NCBI GenBank assembly: GCA_023444765.1
Contig: JAEXLY010000225.1
Location: forward strand, 1-15,033
Source of the DNA: Pseudomonadota bacterium
GTDB lineage: Bacteria > Pseudomonadota > Gammaproteobacteria > Xanthomonadales > Xanthomonadaceae
Direction of reading: 5' to 3'
Length of the DNA: 15,033 bases
Positions 14,170-15,033 of this stretch are shown one piece after another. The notes under the pieces were generated by a model, which saw only the letters and a program-made list of their open reading frames with translations, ran no database searches and had not been told where the DNA came from. Made by a program: the position numbers and the translations under genes. Positions within the stretch are counted from its first letter, which is position 1. Each line of letters opens with the position of its first letter.

Positions 14170-14958
14170 TCAGGCGCGCTGCAGCACCAGCTCCAGCACG
14201 AACTTGCTGCCGAAGAAGGCCAGGACCAGCAGGGCCATCGCCACCAGGGTCAACCGCACGGCCTTGGCGCCGCGCCAGCCGCGGCGCCAGCGCCCCGCCA
14301 GCAGCGCGCCGAACACCAGCCACGACAGCATGCTGAGCACCGTCTTGTGGATCAGGTGCTGGGCGAAGAAGTCGTGCACGAACAGCACGCCGGTGAGCAG
14401 GGTGGCGGTCAGCAGCACGAAGCCCACCCAGAGCGTGCGGAACAGCAGGGATTCGAGTTCGGTCAGCGGCGGCAGCACCCGCAGCCAGGCGTGGAACTGG
14501 CGGCGGCGCAGGGCGCGTTCCTGGGTCCACAGCATCACCGCCACCACCGCCGCGATCGCCAGGGTGGCATAGGCCAGCAGCGCCACCCAGGCGTGCAGTT
14601 CCAGGCGCCAGTCCAGGTCGCGCGCCACCGTCCCGCCCGACAAGGCGTACCCGGCCAGCGACAGCGCCGCGACCGGGAACACCACCACGCCCAGCGCGCC
14701 CATGCGGCCGCTGGCCGCATACAGCGTGGTCAGGCCCGCCATGCCGAGCGCCACCAGCGACAGCGCCGAGAAGAAGTGCAGGTCCACCCCCGCACCGGCG
14801 CGCCAGGCCAGGAAATGGACCAGTCCGTGGAGGACGACCGCGCTGATCGCGGTCAGCAGCCAGAAACCGGCGCCGGCGCCGCGCTCCACCTGCAGGCGGC
14901 GCGCCACCAGCCAGGCGGCCAGCAGGTAGAAGGCGGCGGCAATGAGAACGATTGGCAT
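14170..14958 (-). CDS. CcsA/YpjD-type cytochrome c assembly membrane protein
   Basis: This 262-residue polytopic protein has about eight hydrophobic segments and matches the cytochrome c assembly (CcsA/HemX/YpjD) family, whose members handle heme at the membrane. Typical features are conserved histidines in membrane context (H44 and H48, H122 in ELHAWVALLAYATL, H204 in LIHKTVLSMLSWLVFGALL) and the short basic GRWRRGWRG loop (222–230) seen in YpjD-like proteins. In many Gammaproteobacteria this gene is divergent from ffh; the window ends 75 bases upstream of its start, so that neighbour cannot be checked. ATG 14958 is the first good start, with no Shine-Dalgarno and a GACACT box just upstream. 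YpjD proteins have no proven heme-transfer role, so calling it a true cytochrome c synthetase component would go too far. Confidence 0.85.
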   Translation of the reverse strand: MPIVLIAAAFYLLAAWLVARRLQVERGAGAGFWLLTAISAVVLHGLVHFLAWRAGAGVDLHFFSALSLVALGMAGLTTLYAASGRMGALGVVVFPVAALSLAGYALSGGTVARDLDWRLELHAWVALLAYATLAIAAVVAVMLWTQERALRRRQFHAWLRVLPPLTELESLLFRTLWVGFVLLTATLLTGVLFVHDFFAQHLIHKTVLSMLSWLVFGALLAGRWRRGWRGAKAVRLTLVAMALLVLAFFGSKFVLELVLQRA

Positions 14959-14964
14959 CGCGGA

Positions 14965-14970
14965 AGTGTC
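14965..14970 (-). promoter_or_regulatory. -10-like box immediately before the ccsA-like gene
   Basis: On the minus strand GACACT lies 6 bases before the ATG, in a context (tgcGACACTtcc) similar to the boxes before ispH and ribF. No Shine-Dalgarno and no good -35 element are seen. Taken alone this is weak; its value is the repeated arrangement at three genes. Confidence 0.3.
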
Positions 14971-15033
14971 GCACGAACCCGCCGCCCCCGGCAGCGCGCG
15001 GGCCGCGTCCGCGGGCCGGCGCGCCGGTGGCCC

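Overview
The window is about 15 kb of very GC-rich, densely coding bacterial chromosome, with strong G/C preference at third codon positions. The gene order rpsT | murJ–ribF–ileS–lspA … ispH, the protein sequences, and the radA and ccsA/ypjD-like neighbours point to a Gammaproteobacterium of the Xanthomonadaceae/Lysobacteraceae type (Lysobacter or Luteimonas-like). This placement comes from pattern recognition, not from a database search. Almost everything is conserved housekeeping chromosome. I see no insertion sequence, phage gene, CRISPR array or defence system.

Left part (1–6752). rpsT (ribosomal protein S20, minus strand) has a clear sigma-70 promoter, a GTG start and a textbook intrinsic terminator. 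Divergent from it are murJ (lipid II flippase), ribF (riboflavin kinase/FAD synthetase), ileS (isoleucyl-tRNA synthetase) and lspA (lipoprotein signal peptidase). ribF, ileS and lspA overlap at their stop and start codons, so they are almost certainly translationally coupled. ribF also seems to have its own -10 box just before its start.

Middle part (6753–8816). In E. coli the order is lspA–fkpB–ispH. Here fkpB is absent and about 1 kb of mostly poorly coding sequence lies in its place. It holds one believable gene, for an unrecognised 116-residue protein with two probable membrane segments. ispH (isoprenoid pathway, 4Fe-4S enzyme) follows, then a hairpin that can terminate transcription in both directions, and a minus-strand tRNA-Thr(CGU) with its own strong promoter.

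Right part (8886–15033). A GMC-family flavoprotein oxidoreductase (minus) is divergent from radA (plus). radA overlaps by four bases a small membrane protein with a degenerate PAP2 phosphatase signature. Convergent to these are a Cds1-like PLP-dependent cysteine synthase-family enzyme and a CcsA/YpjD-type cytochrome c assembly membrane protein, both minus. The last 75 bases are the upstream region of the latter.

The points most worth a second look are: (i) -10-like boxes 8–11 bases before the ATG of ribF, ispH and ccsA with no Shine-Dalgarno, suggesting leaderless or very short-leader mRNAs; (ii) the lspA–ispH gap, with its orphan membrane protein and a Shine-Dalgarno-led ATG in frame with ispH; and (iii) substitutions at conserved positions in the GMC and PAP2 proteins.
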